Below, piece after piece: positions 7,428-17,100 of a stretch of DNA of 34,275 nucleotides. Location of the stretch: the IMG/VR virus record IMGVR_UViG_3300005441_000021, positions 1-34,275 of that record; one strand, written 5' to 3'. Source of the stretch: a virus. The translations under genes and the position numbers were made by a program. The notes beneath the pieces were generated by a model. The model was not told the DNA's origin, did no database searches, and worked only from the letters and a program-made list of their open reading frames with translations. Position 1 is the first letter of the stretch. Each line of letters starts with the position of its first letter.

Positions 7428-8201
7428 GTGAAAGTCAAAAGCGCACCCGCCCGCCTCAAGGCGGACGGCATGGATATCGATGCCTCCGGCGAATTTGAGG
7501 CGATCGTTAGCGTGTTCGGCAACGTCGATAGCTGGGGGGACGTCGTTCAGCCCGGCGCTTTCGCCGACTCCATCGACCATTGGAAGACATCCGCTAACAC
7601 CCTGCCGGTTCTGTGGTCGCACCGCATGGACGATCCCACCTTCAACATCGGCGAAGTCCTGGACATCGCCGAACTCGAACCGGGAAGGCAATTGCCGGAA
7701 TGGGTGGATCCGCATGTCACGCAGCACGGAGGGCTGTGGGTCAAGGGTCGCATCGACACCGGCGACGACGCCTCACCGGTGGCGAAACAGGCGCTGCGTT
7801 TGATGAAAGCTCGCCGCGTCACACAGTTCTCTTACGCCTATGACGAACTTGAGTCCGGGTGGGCCAAAGTCGACGGACGCGAAGTGTGGGAACTGCGGAA
7901 GCTGAAACTGTACGAGATCAGCCCCACCCAGATCGGCGCCAACGAATTGACCGAGCTTTTGGCAGCTAAAGCCCTCGGGACAAAGGCGGGCCGCGCGCTG
8001 TCCCAGCAAAACGAGGACCGCATCCGGCAAGCGTCCGACCTGCTCGATGAGGTATTGCAGTCCATCACCAGCGACGACGACGGAAGCGACAAAGCCAAAA
8101 GTGACGGAACCCAGGTCCCGCCGCTGCGGACATCGCCGGAGTCCAGTCGCCTACTTGGGAGGGCAGTGCGCGCAGCTATCGCTCTCCGGTTCATCGATTG
8201 A
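7428..8201 (+). CDS. HK97-family prohead protease
   Basis: A 257-residue serine protease of the assembly-protease fold that trims the capsid scaffold. Conserved pieces are FGNVDSWGDVVQPGAF (30-45), the catalytic His65 in LWSHRMDDP and the catalytic Ser135 in TQFSYAYDE. The C-terminal third (after about 190) is charged and linker-like. GTG start at 7428 follows TAGGGAGG. The major capsid gene follows after 19 bases, and its N-terminal delta domain is the expected substrate. Confidence 0.95.
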   Translation: MKVKSAPARLKADGMDIDASGEFEAIVSVFGNVDSWGDVVQPGAFADSIDHWKTSANTLPVLWSHRMDDPTFNIGEVLDIAELEPGRQLPEWVDPHVTQHGGLWVKGRIDTGDDASPVAKQALRLMKARRVTQFSYAYDELESGWAKVDGREVWELRKLKLYEISPTQIGANELTELLAAKALGTKAGRALSQQNEDRIRQASDLLDEVLQSITSDDDGSDKAKSDGTQVPPLRTSPESSRLLGRAVRAAIALRFID

Positions 8202-8220
8202 CAAAGGGAGAGTAAGGATC

Positions 8221-9525
8221 ATGAGGCGAAGCACACGGGACGCCATCCTGGTTGAACTTAAGGCCGCCGAAGCGATCGCTGATGCCGCTGAGAAGCAAGA
8301 CCGGGACCTCACCGGCGAGGAACGGGGGAAGATCACCGCGCACCTCGACAAGGCCGACACGTTGCAGAAACAAGCCGAAGAGGCGGGCGCCGCACTCAAG
8401 ATGCTCGCCGACCTCGGGCATGGTGTCCAGACGCCGGCCGGCGACGACGACCAGGAACGGGAAACGCCATCACAGTTTCACCCCGTGAAGCGCGGCACAA
8501 CGGTGGGGCAAGCCTACGTGGGCAGTCCCGAATACAAGGCGATGCTGGCGGCCGTGCCCGATGGCCGGTTCGGTGAGAAGAGCCGGGTGACATCGGCGCC
8601 GTATGGTGTGAAGTCTCTTATCACCGGCCTGGCCGATAGCAGCGCGGGCGCCCTGGTGGCGCCGGAGGCGTACGGCATCGTGCCGCAGCCCGAACCGTTC
8701 CCGGCCCGGCCGCTGACGGTCCGGCAACTCTTTTCGCCGGGCACGACAGGCAGCGACAGTGTCGAATACGTTCGGGTTTTGGCGCAGACGAACAACGCCA
8801 AAGCGGTACCGGAGGCACTGTCTAGCGCGACCGTCGGTGACGGCACCGGAGGCACGGCAACAATTACCACGGGCGGGGTGAAGCCCGAATCCGGGTTCAC
8901 CTTCGAGAAGCAATCGACGACGGTAAAGACCATCGCCCACTGGATCCCGGCGACGAAGCGATCCCTATCCGACGCCGCGCAAGTGCGGACCCTGATCGAC
9001 ACGTTCCTCCGCTACGGCCTCGAAGAGGAATTCGAGGACCAATTGATCACCGGCGATGGCACCGGTGAAAATTTCCTTGGGCTGAATGCCACGAGCGGCA
9101 TACAGCTACAAGCGGGCCCGATCGCGGGTGAGGATAACTTCACGGTGACGCGCCGGGGGCGCCGGAAGGTGCGCATCGGTGGGCGGGCCATGCCCACCGC
9201 GTACGTCCTCAACCCTATCGATTGGGAAAACATTGAGCTCAAGCGTGATGGCAATGAACGATTCTACGGAGGCGGTCCGTTCGCGCTGACGCCTAACACG
9301 CTATGGGGCCTTCCCGTTGTCGAATCGGAGGCGGTACCGCAGGGTACCGGATGGGTGGCCGATTGGCGTATGGGCATCGTCTGGGACCGCGAGCAGGCGT
9401 CGATACAGGCCACCGATGCCCACGCCGATTTCTTCATCCGTAACCTTGTTGCCATTCTGGCCGAAATGCGCGCCGCTTTCGCCGTCCTGCGCCCAGCGGC
9501 GTTCGTCAAGATCACGCTTGCCTGA
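8221..9525 (+). CDS. Major capsid protein, HK97 fold
   Basis: A 434-residue capsid subunit. Residues 1-75 form a charged helical delta domain (KAAEAIADAAEKQDRDL...) that the protease would remove. The HK97 body begins around SRVTSAPYGVKSLI and includes ALVAPEAYG, the spine helix region VKTIAHWIPATKRSLSDA, LEEEFEDQLITGDGTG and AYVLNPIDWENIELKRD. The final part (AVLRPAAFVKITL) is the usual C-terminus. The open frame starts at 8047, but AAAGGGAGAGTAAGG before the ATG at 8221 fixes the start. Confidence 0.95.
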   Translation: MRRSTRDAILVELKAAEAIADAAEKQDRDLTGEERGKITAHLDKADTLQKQAEEAGAALKMLADLGHGVQTPAGDDDQERETPSQFHPVKRGTTVGQAYVGSPEYKAMLAAVPDGRFGEKSRVTSAPYGVKSLITGLADSSAGALVAPEAYGIVPQPEPFPARPLTVRQLFSPGTTGSDSVEYVRVLAQTNNAKAVPEALSSATVGDGTGGTATITTGGVKPESGFTFEKQSTTVKTIAHWIPATKRSLSDAAQVRTLIDTFLRYGLEEEFEDQLITGDGTGENFLGLNATSGIQLQAGPIAGEDNFTVTRRGRRKVRIGGRAMPTAYVLNPIDWENIELKRDGNERFYGGGPFALTPNTLWGLPVVESEAVPQGTGWVADWRMGIVWDREQASIQATDAHADFFIRNLVAILAEMRAAFAVLRPAAFVKITLA

Positions 9526-9552
9526 CTTCCGGCAACGTGACACAGCCGGAGG

Positions 9553-9599
9553 GGGAGCCGCCCGCCCATCTGGGGGGGCCATGAAGCGCGGGCGCTCCC
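9553..9599. terminator. Hairpin after the capsid gene
   Basis: GGGAGCCGCCCGC (9553-9565) pairs with GCGGGCGCTCCC (9588-9599) with one bulged C and a 22-base loop. No T-run. It may partly terminate or stabilise the abundant capsid mRNA before the smaller genes downstream. Confidence 0.5.
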
Positions 9600-9628
9600 T
9601 CTCCCCCGCGAAGAAAGGGATGAGAACC

Positions 9629-9856
9629 ATGCCCCACCTGAACGAATACGAGATCACCGGAGAAAACGGCATCGTCACCAGGGTCCAGATGACCGACGAC
9701 GACGCCAAAAAGTTTCCGAACGCGAAGAAGGTCGGCAGCGGCGAACACGACGCCCCGAAGGCCACCGAAACCAAAGCCGACGCCCCGGCCGCCGACGCAC
9801 CCGTCACCGGTCACCAGCACGACCAGGTGTCGAACCGGTCTCGCAAAACGGGATAA
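9629..9856 (+). CDS. Small acidic/Ala-rich virion-type protein
   Basis: A 75-residue protein: a short beta start (HLNEYEITGENGIVTRVQM), DDDAKKFPNAKKV, then a low-complexity Ala/Asp/Lys tail. Genes of this form commonly follow the capsid gene in actinophages; the function is unknown. The ATG at 9629 is preferred over 9620 because the GAAAGGG (9614-9620) is then correctly spaced. Confidence 0.65.
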   Translation: MPHLNEYEITGENGIVTRVQMTDDDAKKFPNAKKVGSGEHDAPKATETKADAPAADAPVTGHQHDQVSNRSRKTG

Positions 9857-9862
9857 GGTCCC

Positions 9863-10297
9863 ATGGTCGACAATGTGCAAATCGGGCCCATGTCCGGGGG
9901 CGACGTCATCGCCGCCGATGACATTGCCGGGGTCAAAGTGCAGCGCGTCAAGGTCGGCTACGGCACAGATGGTTCCTTTACCGATGTGCACGAGGGGGTG
10001 CCGCTACCCACTTCGGTGGTCAGTGGCACCATTGTCGGCAGTGACCGGGTAACAGTGCTGACTGCCGGGGTACCCGTCGCGTTGCCCGCACATTCACGCG
10101 TCTGCGGGCTGACCGTTCGGGCCCTGATCGGAAACGACAGCCTGATCTATGTGGGCGGACCGTTCGTGTCGGCTGAAACCGGGTTCGAGCTAGCCCCGGG
10201 CGAAGCGGTCAGCCTCGATGTCGCGAATAGCGCCAACGTTTGTATCGACGCCGCAGCATCCGGCGATGGCGTCTGTCTGTTATGGGTGAGCGCATGA
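9863..10297 (+). CDS. Putative virion protein (decoration or fibre-base like)
   Basis: A 144-residue, mostly beta protein. The segment [21 protein letters not shown] then PLP is a module I associate with phage virion proteins near the capsid gene. The second half ([31 protein letters not shown]) looks like a beta sandwich similar to small capsid-attached domains. It ends 4 bases inside the next gene (ATGA overlap), whose collagen repeats would project from a capsid-bound base. Assignment to the virion is by context. Confidence 0.7.
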   Translation: MVDNVQIGPMSGGDVIAADDIAGVKVQRVKVGYGTDGSFTDVHEGVPLPTSVVSGTIVGSDRVTVLTAGVPVALPAHSRVCGLTVRALIGNDSLIYVGGPFVSAETGFELAPGEAVSLDVANSANVCIDAAASGDGVCLLWVSA

Positions 10298-11427
10298 GGA
10301 CATCATTTGCAGGTACCGCGTTACGAGGACCCCAGGGTGTCCCCGGCCCACCGGGGTCCTCGTCGTCGGTCTACGAATACACGTTCAGCACCGCGAATGA
10401 ACCTCCGCCCAGCTCGGGACAGATCCGCGCGGACGCGACAGCCATAGACACCACCCGGATCTGGCTGTCCTACGACACCGTCGCGGGTTCGATGGTGCCG
10501 CTACTGCGCAACATCACCCAGGGCGACGGGCTGACGGTCCAGGACAAAACCGATCCGACCCAATACGTGGAGTACGTTGCCGTCGATAACGCCATCGACT
10601 ACCCGGACCAGTCGTACGTGGAGATTCCGGTAGCGTTCGTAGCCAAGAATGGGGCGGCGGCGAAGTCGAATCAGCGCATCCTTGTTTTCCATTCGATGGT
10701 GGGTGCCGCCGGACCGCCGGGTCCCCCTGGGCTCAAGGGCGACCCCGGTGTCCCCGGGCCCCCTGGGCTCAAGGGCGATCCTGGGGACCCTGGGCTCAAG
10801 GGCGACCCCGGCCTCAAGGGCGACCCTGGCTTGAAAGGCGACCCCGGCGTCCAGGGTGTGCCACCCGTCGGCTACCAGCACTACTACACACCCGGCCGCT
10901 ACTACGACCAGGCGCTGACCGGCGGAGGATTGGGAACCCTGGCTACCGCCCTTAACCGGCTCTACCTGGTCCCGGCCATCATCTACTCACCGATCACCGT
11001 GCAAAGCTTCCACGTCAACGTGACAACGGCGGCCGGCGCCGGCGGAGTGGGACGTATCGGGGTGTGGACCGTCGACACCGCCACCGGACTCCCCGCCAAC
11101 CTTGTCTACGGTTCAGGCCCCTTCGTCACTACAGCACTCGGCCTTGCCGGACCCACCGGTCTCACGGCGGCCCTGCCTACAGGGCAGTACTACTTCGGCT
11201 ACGTGTCACAGGTGGCGGTGGCAACCGTGTCCGGGCACAACGGCACCTACCGATTCGCCGGATACCGCCGTGCCCCGACCTGGACAACAACCGGCGCGGA
11301 AACCGGAGAGATCGTCGACAACGTTGCTGGCGCACTCACCTCTAACCCCGTGCCATTGGCGACAAGCCCATTCTTCGGCACCACATTGGCTGTCATCTTC
11401 CGGACCGCCGTTCAGCTCGGAGAGTAG
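10294..11427 (+). CDS. Collagen-repeat virion protein
   Basis: A 377-residue protein with two collagen-type Gly-X-Y tracts: a short one near residues 11-21 ([10 protein letters not shown]) and a longer one about residues 137-188 that contains five GLKGDP units. Between them is a beta-rich domain (about 25-135), and after them a C-terminal beta domain ([15 protein letters not shown] onward) that looks like a receptor-contact or fibre knob domain. Collagen tracts should make it a trimeric rod. The frame is open from 10240, but the ATG at 10294 overlaps the previous stop (ATGA). A small hairpin overlaps its stop codon. Position before the connectors suggests a capsid fibre instead of a tail fibre. 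Confidence 0.85.
   Translation: MRTSFAGTALRGPQGVPGPPGSSSSVYEYTFSTANEPPPSSGQIRADATAIDTTRIWLSYDTVAGSMVPLLRNITQGDGLTVQDKTDPTQYVEYVAVDNAIDYPDQSYVEIPVAFVAKNGAAAKSNQRILVFHSMVGAAGPPGPPGLKGDPGVPGPPGLKGDPGDPGLKGDPGLKGDPGLKGDPGVQGVPPVGYQHYYTPGRYYDQALTGGGLGTLATALNRLYLVPAIIYSPITVQSFHVNVTTAAGAGGVGRIGVWTVDTATGLPANLVYGSGPFVTTALGLAGPTGLTAALPTGQYYFGYVSQVAVATVSGHNGTYRFAGYRRAPTWTTTGAETGEIVDNVAGALTSNPVPLATSPFFGTTLAVIFRTAVQLGE
10702..10857 (+). repeat. Collagen-coding direct repeats
   Basis: About 156 bases coding GXY triplets; the 18-base unit around GGGCTCAAGGGCGACCC recurs five times with small changes. Such near-identical DNA repeats favour slippage or recombination and so length changes of the rod. Confidence 0.8.
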
Positions 11428-11440
11428 GGCGGCGCGCCCT
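11426..11440. terminator. Short hairpin at the stop codon
   Basis: AGGGCG (11426-11431), loop GCG, CGCCCT (11435-11440), then TAAGTTT. It overlaps the TAG stop of the collagen-repeat gene. Weak but GC-rich; may terminate head-gene transcription partly. Confidence 0.4.
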
Positions 11441-11471
11441 TAAGTTTCTGCGACCAGGACGGGGTCCGACG

Positions 11472-11645
11472 ATGCTCCTGCTTTTCGTCTCCGGCGTACG
11501 CACCTTCACGACCACCGTTACTCGCCCGGGGTTCGCTGTCACTGTGCCGCGCCCCGCTGACGCTCCTGACACCGTGCCACGTCCTGGTGGCGGCACCGTG
11601 CCCCGTCCCGATGCCGCGGTGATGGGGGTGCCATGGAGCCGCTGA
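11472..11645 (+). CDS. Possible small protein with TVPRP repeats
   Basis: A 57-residue frame: a hydrophobic start (MLLLFVSGVRTF), then three TVPRP units (about residues 28-46). It fills the 200-base gap between the collagen-repeat gene and the connector and overlaps the connector start by 13 bases, as coupled genes do. AGGACGGGG lies upstream. It may be real and structural, but repetitive Pro/Arg frames also arise by chance in GC-rich DNA. Confidence 0.45.
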   Translation: MLLLFVSGVRTFTTTVTRPGFAVTVPRPADAPDTVPRPGGGTVPRPDAAVMGVPWSR

Positions 11646-12139
11646 CCACCCCGGAGGAACTGGCCGGATATCTCCAACGCGAAATCGACCGCTACTCGGC
11701 AGAGCTGGCGGTGCGCGGCGCCTCCGGCATCATCCGGAGCATCTGCGGATGGGACCTCACCAGGGTCACCGAGACATTGACCGTCGACTCCAACGGCGCC
11801 GCCGCCGTCAAGCTGCCCACTCTGAAGATCAACGACATCATGTCGGTCACCCTTGACGGAACAACGGTCGTCGACACTGCCGAATACCTGTGGAGCCCGA
11901 ACGGGATCCTCGTGGCACGCTCTTACTGGCCAACAGGGCGGCTGATAGCCGCTGAGGTTGATCACGGATACGAGCCCATTCCCGATGATGTTCGCATCAT
12001 CGCGTGTGCCATCGCTTCCCGCCTGTACGGCAACCCCGAGGGGCTAGCTATGCGCGTCGCTGGCGATTCCACGCGAACATTCGGCCAACTGCTATCCCCA
12101 GTGGAGATGCGCATCATCTCCCGGTATGCGCTCACCTAA
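11633..12139 (+). CDS. Head-tail connector (gp6/gp15-like adaptor)
   Basis: A 168-residue connector that would dock under the portal. Typical parts are the N-terminal [15 protein letters not shown], an [10 protein letters not shown] helix, the beta region with [16 protein letters not shown], the loop with [26 protein letters not shown], and a C-terminal [19 protein letters not shown]. This is the usual plan of HK97 gp6-type DNA-packaging adaptors. GGGGGTGCC lies before the ATG. Confidence 0.85.
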   Translation: MEPLTTPEELAGYLQREIDRYSAELAVRGASGIIRSICGWDLTRVTETLTVDSNGAAAVKLPTLKINDIMSVTLDGTTVVDTAEYLWSPNGILVARSYWPTGRLIAAEVDHGYEPIPDDVRIIACAIASRLYGNPEGLAMRVAGDSTRTFGQLLSPVEMRIISRYALT

Positions 12140-12156
12140 TCCCGGATTGGCGGATC

Positions 12157-12663
12157 GTGGGCAAGCGCGTGTTGATCACGGGGTCACGGACATGGACGGA
12201 CCGGCAGGCCATCCAAGCCGCACTGATCGCGGTGTGGGAGCCGAGTGCCGTCCTGGTGTCCGGGGCATGCCCAACGGGGGCCGACAGGCTGTGCGAGGAA
12301 TGCTGGCAACTTTGGGGTGGCGCAGTCGAGCGATACCCGGCGGACTGGCGCCAGTTTGGGCGTAGTGCGGGCCCCCGGCGGAATGCGGAGATGGTGCGGA
12401 CCGGCGCCGATGTGTGCTTGGCATTCATCCGAGACGGCTCGATCGGGGCACGCCAGACTGCCGAGCTAGCGCGACGTGCCGGTATCCCGACGAGAAGAAC
12501 GGAGGGACGTAGCCATGGGCCGATTGAAAGAAGTTCGGGCGAAACTCATGACCGATCTAGCGGTGCTCGACATCCCCGTGATGGACGACTGGTCAATCCG
12601 AGCCGACCCGCCATGCATCTTTCTGGCACCCCCACAGGGGACCGACTACTTGACTGCCGGTGA
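12157..12663 (+). CDS. SLOG-family (DUF2493) nucleotide-binding protein
   Basis: A 168-residue frame whose first 118 residues are a clear DUF2493/SLOG Rossmann domain: [48 protein letters not shown], and [28 protein letters not shown]. The family binds nucleotides or nucleotide-derived ligands; phage roles are unproven. It has no structural features and sits between connector genes, so it looks like an added gene. The reading frame runs 149 bases into the next gene; a one-base shift near the end would meet a TAG at 12510-12512 just before that gene. GTG start at 12157 is the first before the fold; the ribosome site is weak. Confidence 0.85.
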   Translation: MGKRVLITGSRTWTDRQAIQAALIAVWEPSAVLVSGACPTGADRLCEECWQLWGGAVERYPADWRQFGRSAGPRRNAEMVRTGADVCLAFIRDGSIGARQTAELARRAGIPTRRTEGRSHGPIERSSGETHDRSSGARHPRDGRLVNPSRPAMHLSGTPTGDRLLDCR

Positions 12664-12892
12664 TGAATTCGCGCTGTGTTTCGTCATGAACCTTGACGTG
12701 GTCATCCTGGTCGAGGCGCGCCCACCGAACGAGGGCCGCGAGGAACTCGAAGATCTGCTAGAAGACGTGCTTCGGAACACCGTCGACTGGGCTTTCGAGG
12801 GCGCTGACTCGCCCGGCATAGCGTCAAAAAGCGACAGCACCGTTGAGTTCTTGGGAACCGTTGTCCACCTCGCCAAAAAGCTATACCTGTAA
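12515..12892 (+). CDS. Head-tail or tail-completion protein
   Basis: A 125-residue protein located between the connector and tail tube. The helix [18 protein letters not shown], a beta stretch ([34 protein letters not shown]), then [24 protein letters not shown] resemble neck or tail-terminator proteins of mycobacterial and Streptomyces siphoviruses. GGAGGG 8 bases upstream fixes the ATG at 12515, which lies within the preceding frame. The exact joining role is inferred from position. Confidence 0.75.
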   Translation: MGRLKEVRAKLMTDLAVLDIPVMDDWSIRADPPCIFLAPPQGTDYLTAGDEFALCFVMNLDVVILVEARPPNEGREELEDLLEDVLRNTVDWAFEGADSPGIASKSDSTVEFLGTVVHLAKKLYL

Positions 12893-12916
12893 ACGCTGCA
12901 AGGGGAAAGGGGCACC

Positions 12917-13348
12917 ATGGCCGCCATCGGCACACGCAAGTTGAAGATTCAGGTGGGCACCCCGCCTATTGAGTACAACACCGACGTATCCCGGGTAGAG
13001 GTCACCTCCGGCGAGACAGATTCGGATTTCGTTTCGTTCGCCGATGCGGCGGCCGGAGGCGGCCGGGACTATACGCTGGAATTCACTGCGGTACAGGACG
13101 CCTCGAATGCGTCGCTGTGGGATGAGGTGTGGACCAATGCGGGCGGGGAACTAGACGTGACCGTTGTGCCATACGGCAACGAGGTCCCCACCGTCATGGA
13201 GCCGCATTTCACCATGACCGCCGTGGTATCCGAACCGGACGGCACCCTGCTCGGTGGCGAAGCCGACGCCAGCACCACCGCGAAATTCACGTTCGAATGT
13301 GCATGGAAGCTGACGGAAAAGCCGACCCGAGTGACGACCGGGACATGA
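12917..13348 (+). CDS. Major tail tube protein
   Basis: A 143-residue beta-rich protein in the place of the tail tube gene. The segments SRVEVTSGETDSDFVSFAD, RDYTLEFTAVQDASNASLWD and FTMTAVVSEPDGTLLGGEAD..TTAKFTFECAWKLTEKP (in pieces) follow the common tube plan of strands, an aspartate-rich loop and a final edge strand. AAGGGGAAAGGGG gives a strong ribosome site, expected for an abundant protein. The stop overlaps the next ATG. Confidence 0.8.
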   Translation: MAAIGTRKLKIQVGTPPIEYNTDVSRVEVTSGETDSDFVSFADAAAGGGRDYTLEFTAVQDASNASLWDEVWTNAGGELDVTVVPYGNEVPTVMEPHFTMTAVVSEPDGTLLGGEADASTTAKFTFECAWKLTEKPTRVTTGT

Positions 13349-13716
13349 CCATCCGAATAACCGGGCTCTCCGAACTGAGGCGCGACCTCAAAACACTCGG
13401 CGTTGACCTGGAAGACCTCAAAGTGGCAATGGCGAAGCTCGCCGACATGGGGGCGCAAGCTGCGATCGGGCACGTCCCTAAACGCTCCGGCGCTCTGGCC
13501 GGATCAATCCGTGGTAACCGTGCTAAGTCGAAAGCGGTCGTTACCGCCGGCCGGGGTCGAACTAGCCAGTACGCGGGCATCATTAACTACGGCAGTCCCG
13601 GGCGTGGCATTGCCGCGCAACCCTTCATGCAACAAGCCGATCGGGACGTGGCACCTAAAGTGGTGCCCACACTGACCGCCGACATTGACAGGCTCATCCG
13701 GCAGAGGGGGCTGTGA
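13345..13716 (+). CDS. HK97 gp10-like neck/tail-completion protein
   Basis: A 123-residue member of the HK97 gp10 family: N-terminal ITGLSELRRDLKTLG, a helix ending in AAIGHVPKRSGALAGSIRGN, strand AVVTAGRGRTSQYAGIINYGS, then QPFMQQADRDVAPKVV. The VP..TGxLxxSI-like and YA..x.YG pattern is diagnostic. Family members normally sit before the tail tube gene; here it follows the tube gene. ATGA overlap with the tube stop. Confidence 0.85.
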   Translation: MTIRITGLSELRRDLKTLGVDLEDLKVAMAKLADMGAQAAIGHVPKRSGALAGSIRGNRAKSKAVVTAGRGRTSQYAGIINYGSPGRGIAAQPFMQQADRDVAPKVVPTLTADIDRLIRQRGL

Positions 13717-14084
13717 TGACTCCATCGCGCTACCAGCCGCGCTCACCGCTAACCCAGCAAGAGGCCATCGAATCGATCACCCGGCGTGAGCTGCGAGCGG
13801 TCAAGGAGAAGTTTGGCGTCGCGCTTGTTCAGGACTTCTCGGATTCGTCCAAATTGGAAGAGTGTATGTGGGCCATGGTGTGGCTCTTCGAACGCCGGGC
13901 AGACCGGACATTCTCCGATGACCAGCTCGACAATTTCGAGCTCGGCACTGTGATGAACTATTTCACCGAGCCGCCGTTCACCGGAGACGAAACCGAAGCG
14001 GGAAAAGCGCCCGGATCGAAGCCGACGAACTCGCCGAATGGTGCGTTGTCACCGGGTTTGGGCCAGCCATCCGTGACGACCTGA
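13716..14084 (+). CDS. Tail assembly chaperone G (short form)
   Basis: A 122-residue protein between the gp10-like gene and the tape measure gene, the position of lambda G. Residues 14-85 are helical (LTQQEAIESITRRELRAV, VWLFERRADRTFSDDQLD). The zero-frame C-terminus after the slippery site is Ser/Pro/Gly-rich and less protein-like. The ATG at 13716 overlaps the previous stop; GTG at 13713 is possible but too close to AGAGGGGG. The chaperone would hold the tape measure during tail assembly. Confidence 0.85.
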   Translation: MTPSRYQPRSPLTQQEAIESITRRELRAVKEKFGVALVQDFSDSSKLEECMWAMVWLFERRADRTFSDDQLDNFELGTVMNYFTEPPFTGDETEAGKAPGSKPTNSPNGALSPGLGQPSVTT

Positions 14085-14149
14085 CACTCCGCGAAGCGGA
14101 GGCCTTCTACAAAGCGGCGATCCGCGTCAAGGGACTCAAACTTAAGTAG
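13716..14149 (+). CDS. Tail assembly chaperone GT (-1 frameshift product)
   Basis: Product of a -1 slip at GGGAAAA (14000-14006), which is phased G GGA AAA as required. The first 97 residues are shared with G; the new frame (from 14006) adds 47 residues, containing IEADELAEWC, then AIRDDLTLREAEAFYKAA and a basic KGLKLK end, and stops with TAG at 14147-14149. The extension is far more protein-like than the zero frame there, and LTLREAEAFY fits the T domain of such chaperones. It ends 10 bases before the tape measure gene. Confidence 0.85.
14000..14006 (+). promoter_or_regulatory. Programmed -1 ribosomal slippery site
   Basis: GGGAAAA in the phase X XXY YYZ of the G reading frame. Lambda uses the very similar GGGAAAG at the same place in its tail operon. 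After slippage the ribosome reads AGC GCC CGG ATC and so on to 14149. Confidence 0.85.
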
Positions 14150-14159
14150 AGGGGCGGTC

Positions 14160-17100
14160 ATGGCCGGACCTATCCGCATTTCGATCCTGGCGAACGCCGC
14201 ACCCGCCATGCAGGGCATGAGGCAAGTCGAAAGCGCGGCCGGCAGCATGGGTCAGCGCGTGAGCGGTGTCGGCCGAAGGATGGCGGGCGCCTTCGCTGTC
14301 GTTGGCCCGGCCATAGCCGTCGGTGTTGGTGCCGGGTTCAAGGTGGCTATCGACCAGGCTGCCTCATTATCCGCAGCCATCGGCACCACTAAGTCGATCT
14401 TTGGTTCGGCCGCTCAGGGCATGCTCGACTGGTCAAAGACGGCATCGACCACGCTAGGCCTGTCGCAGTCTGAGGCCTTGAACGCGACCAAAGTGTTCGG
14501 CGGGTTCTTCACTGGCGTGGGGATCGGCAGTCAGAAGGCCGCAGACATGTCGAAGAACTGGACAACCATGGCGGCCAACATGGCTGCTTTCGGTGACATA
14601 CCTGTCGCGGACTCCCTAGAGGCTGTCAAGAGTGCGCTGATCGGTGAATACGATCCGATTCAGAAACTGATCCCTACGCTATCGGCGGCGTCGTTGCAGC
14701 AGAAGGCGATGGAGCTGTCCGGGAAGAAGAACGCCAAAGCGCTCACCGACCAGGACAAAGCCGCCGCACTCAACGCCATCATGATGGACTCGATGGCCAA
14801 CAAGGTCGGCGCAGCCGAGCGCTCACAAGGCGGCTACGCAGTCCAGATGGACCGGCTGAAAGCACAGATGAAGGATGGGGCAGCGGCGATCGGCGGGCTG
14901 TTCCTCCCGGCACTCACTACCGGCATGTCCTTCATCAACAGCACCGCCATCCCGGCGATCAAAGGACTGGCAGAAAAGTTCGGGCCAAAGCTGAAGGAAT
15001 TCTTCGGCAGTATCGGCGGGTTCAAACCACCGAAAGCGATCGTCGACCTTGCCCAATCCGCACAGGTCGGATCGATAATCACGAACCTCAAAACCGGGGT
15101 GATGTCGCTAGGCCCTCTCTTCTCCGGCGCCATCGCCGCCATCGCGCCGATCCTCTCATCGATCGGAACCACCCTGTCGGGGGCATTTACCAAGGCGCTA
15201 CCTCAGATCCAAGCTATTCTTGGCACGCTCGGAACAATCGTCGGGCAGGCCTTTGAGTACGTCAAGCTGGTATGGACTGGTGCAATTGCGTTCCTCCAAA
15301 TGGCGTGGCAGCAATTCGGCGGAAACATCCTCGCATTCATTTCGTCTGCATTCGCGTCAGTTGTGAGCGCCCTGCAAGGCGCCTTTACGATGATAAAGGG
15401 TGCGTGGGACGTCATAATCGGCCTGCTCACCGGCGATTGGGGCCGGGCATGGGACGGCGTGAAATCAATTGTGTCCGGCGCCTGGCAATTCCTGTCCGGC
15501 ATCTTCGGCCTGATCAGCGCCAACGTGACCCTGCTCGGTCAATTTGTAGTCGGCGCCCTATCGATGGCGTGGAACGCGGTCAAAGCAGCAACGGCGGCAA
15601 TATGGTCCGGCATTGTCTCACTCCTTTCATCTGCATGGGCCGGGATACGCTCGGCAATATCGGCCGGAGTATCCGGGGTAACGTCGTTCGTGGCGTCCGG
15701 ATGGAATGCGGTAAAGTCCGCCACATCGGCCGCCTGGAATGCGGTGAGATCTGCTACATCGGATGCCTGGAATGCGCTTAAGGCTCTCGTATCGTCTGCG
15801 ATAAGCGGCGTGAGAAGCGCCGTCAGCTCCGGCGCATCCGCTGTCGTCAGCGCCCTTTCCTCAGCATGGAATGCTGCCAAATCGGCAACAGCCACAGCAT
15901 GGGCCGCGCTCAAATCCGCCGTCACCACCGGCGTATCAAACGTGATCAGCACCGTGAAAGGCATGCCCGGCAAAATCCTCAGCGCCCTATCGAACCTAGG
16001 CGGGCTACTCCGTAGCGCTGGCGCCGACCTCATCCGGGGCATGATAGGCGGTATCAGTGACATGGCCGGTGAGCTTGCAGCGAAAGCCAAGGCCGTTGTC
16101 TCCGGCGCTATCAACGCCGCGAAAGGCGTGCTAGGGATTGGCTCCCCTTCGAAAGTGTTCATGCGGCTAGGCGAACAAAGCGTAGCGGGCCTCATCGACG
16201 GATTGGAAACTGGCAAGGACGACATCAAACGCACTGTTGACAACCTGATTGGCTCCGTTGTCAAGGCATTCCCCGAATCGATAAAGAAGACCTTTGCCAA
16301 GGGGACCAAGCTTTCCGTCATCGAGAAATGGAAAGAAGCCGAACAGGCCGCAGGCAAGAAGCGAGCCCAAACCAAGAACGAGTTGCTTACCCGGATCAAG
16401 GGCGACAACGCCAAGCTGCTCGAACTCGCGGCAGAGCGGGATACTGTCGCCGACAAATACAAGGCTGCAAACGACCACCTCACCGAACTTCAACAGGCGC
16501 GAGCCAACGTCGTGTCGTCGGTGGCGGGAGTGTTCGAAAGCAGCTTCAAGCTGATCAACGATGCTGCGGACGCTGGCGTGGCATCCATCTATGACGTGCT
16601 ACAGCGATCCCGCGACGCGGTACTCCAGGCGCAAGACTTCGCCGACCAACTCAAAGCACTCGCCACGAAAGGCGTCGACCCGAAAATCCTCCAAGAGCTC
16701 GCCATGGCCGGGCCGAAAGCAGGCCTGGACACCGCGCGCGCCCTCATGGAAAGCAGCGCCGACCAGGTCAAAGAACTCAACGAGAACTACAAGAAGATTG
16801 CGGAGATGGGCAAGGCTGCCGGTGAGCTCGTCGCCGGCCACATGCACGACGTAGGTATAGCTGAAGCAAAATCCATCGCTGCGGGATTCGCCAGCGAACA
16901 GGCCAACCTAGAGGCGTCCATACTCCAGATGATCGACGACCTCAACAAGAAGATCGCCGGTGCGGTGAAAGCGGTCACCCCGAAGAAGCCGACCGTCGAG
17001 CTCAACAAACCGATCCCGATCGCTAAACCCAAACCCGTCAAGGGCGTCAAGGGCGGCAAAGCGGTCCCGCCTCAAAAAGCGATGCCACCGATCACGGCGG

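Noticed and set aside
9301-9991. Leftward frames opposite the capsid end and following gene
   Set aside because: Shadows without starts or motifs; they cover the capsid C-terminus.
15539-16483. 314-codon leftward open frame
   Set aside because: Antisense shadow of the tape measure gene; Ala/Ser-rich composition follows from the repeats on the other strand.
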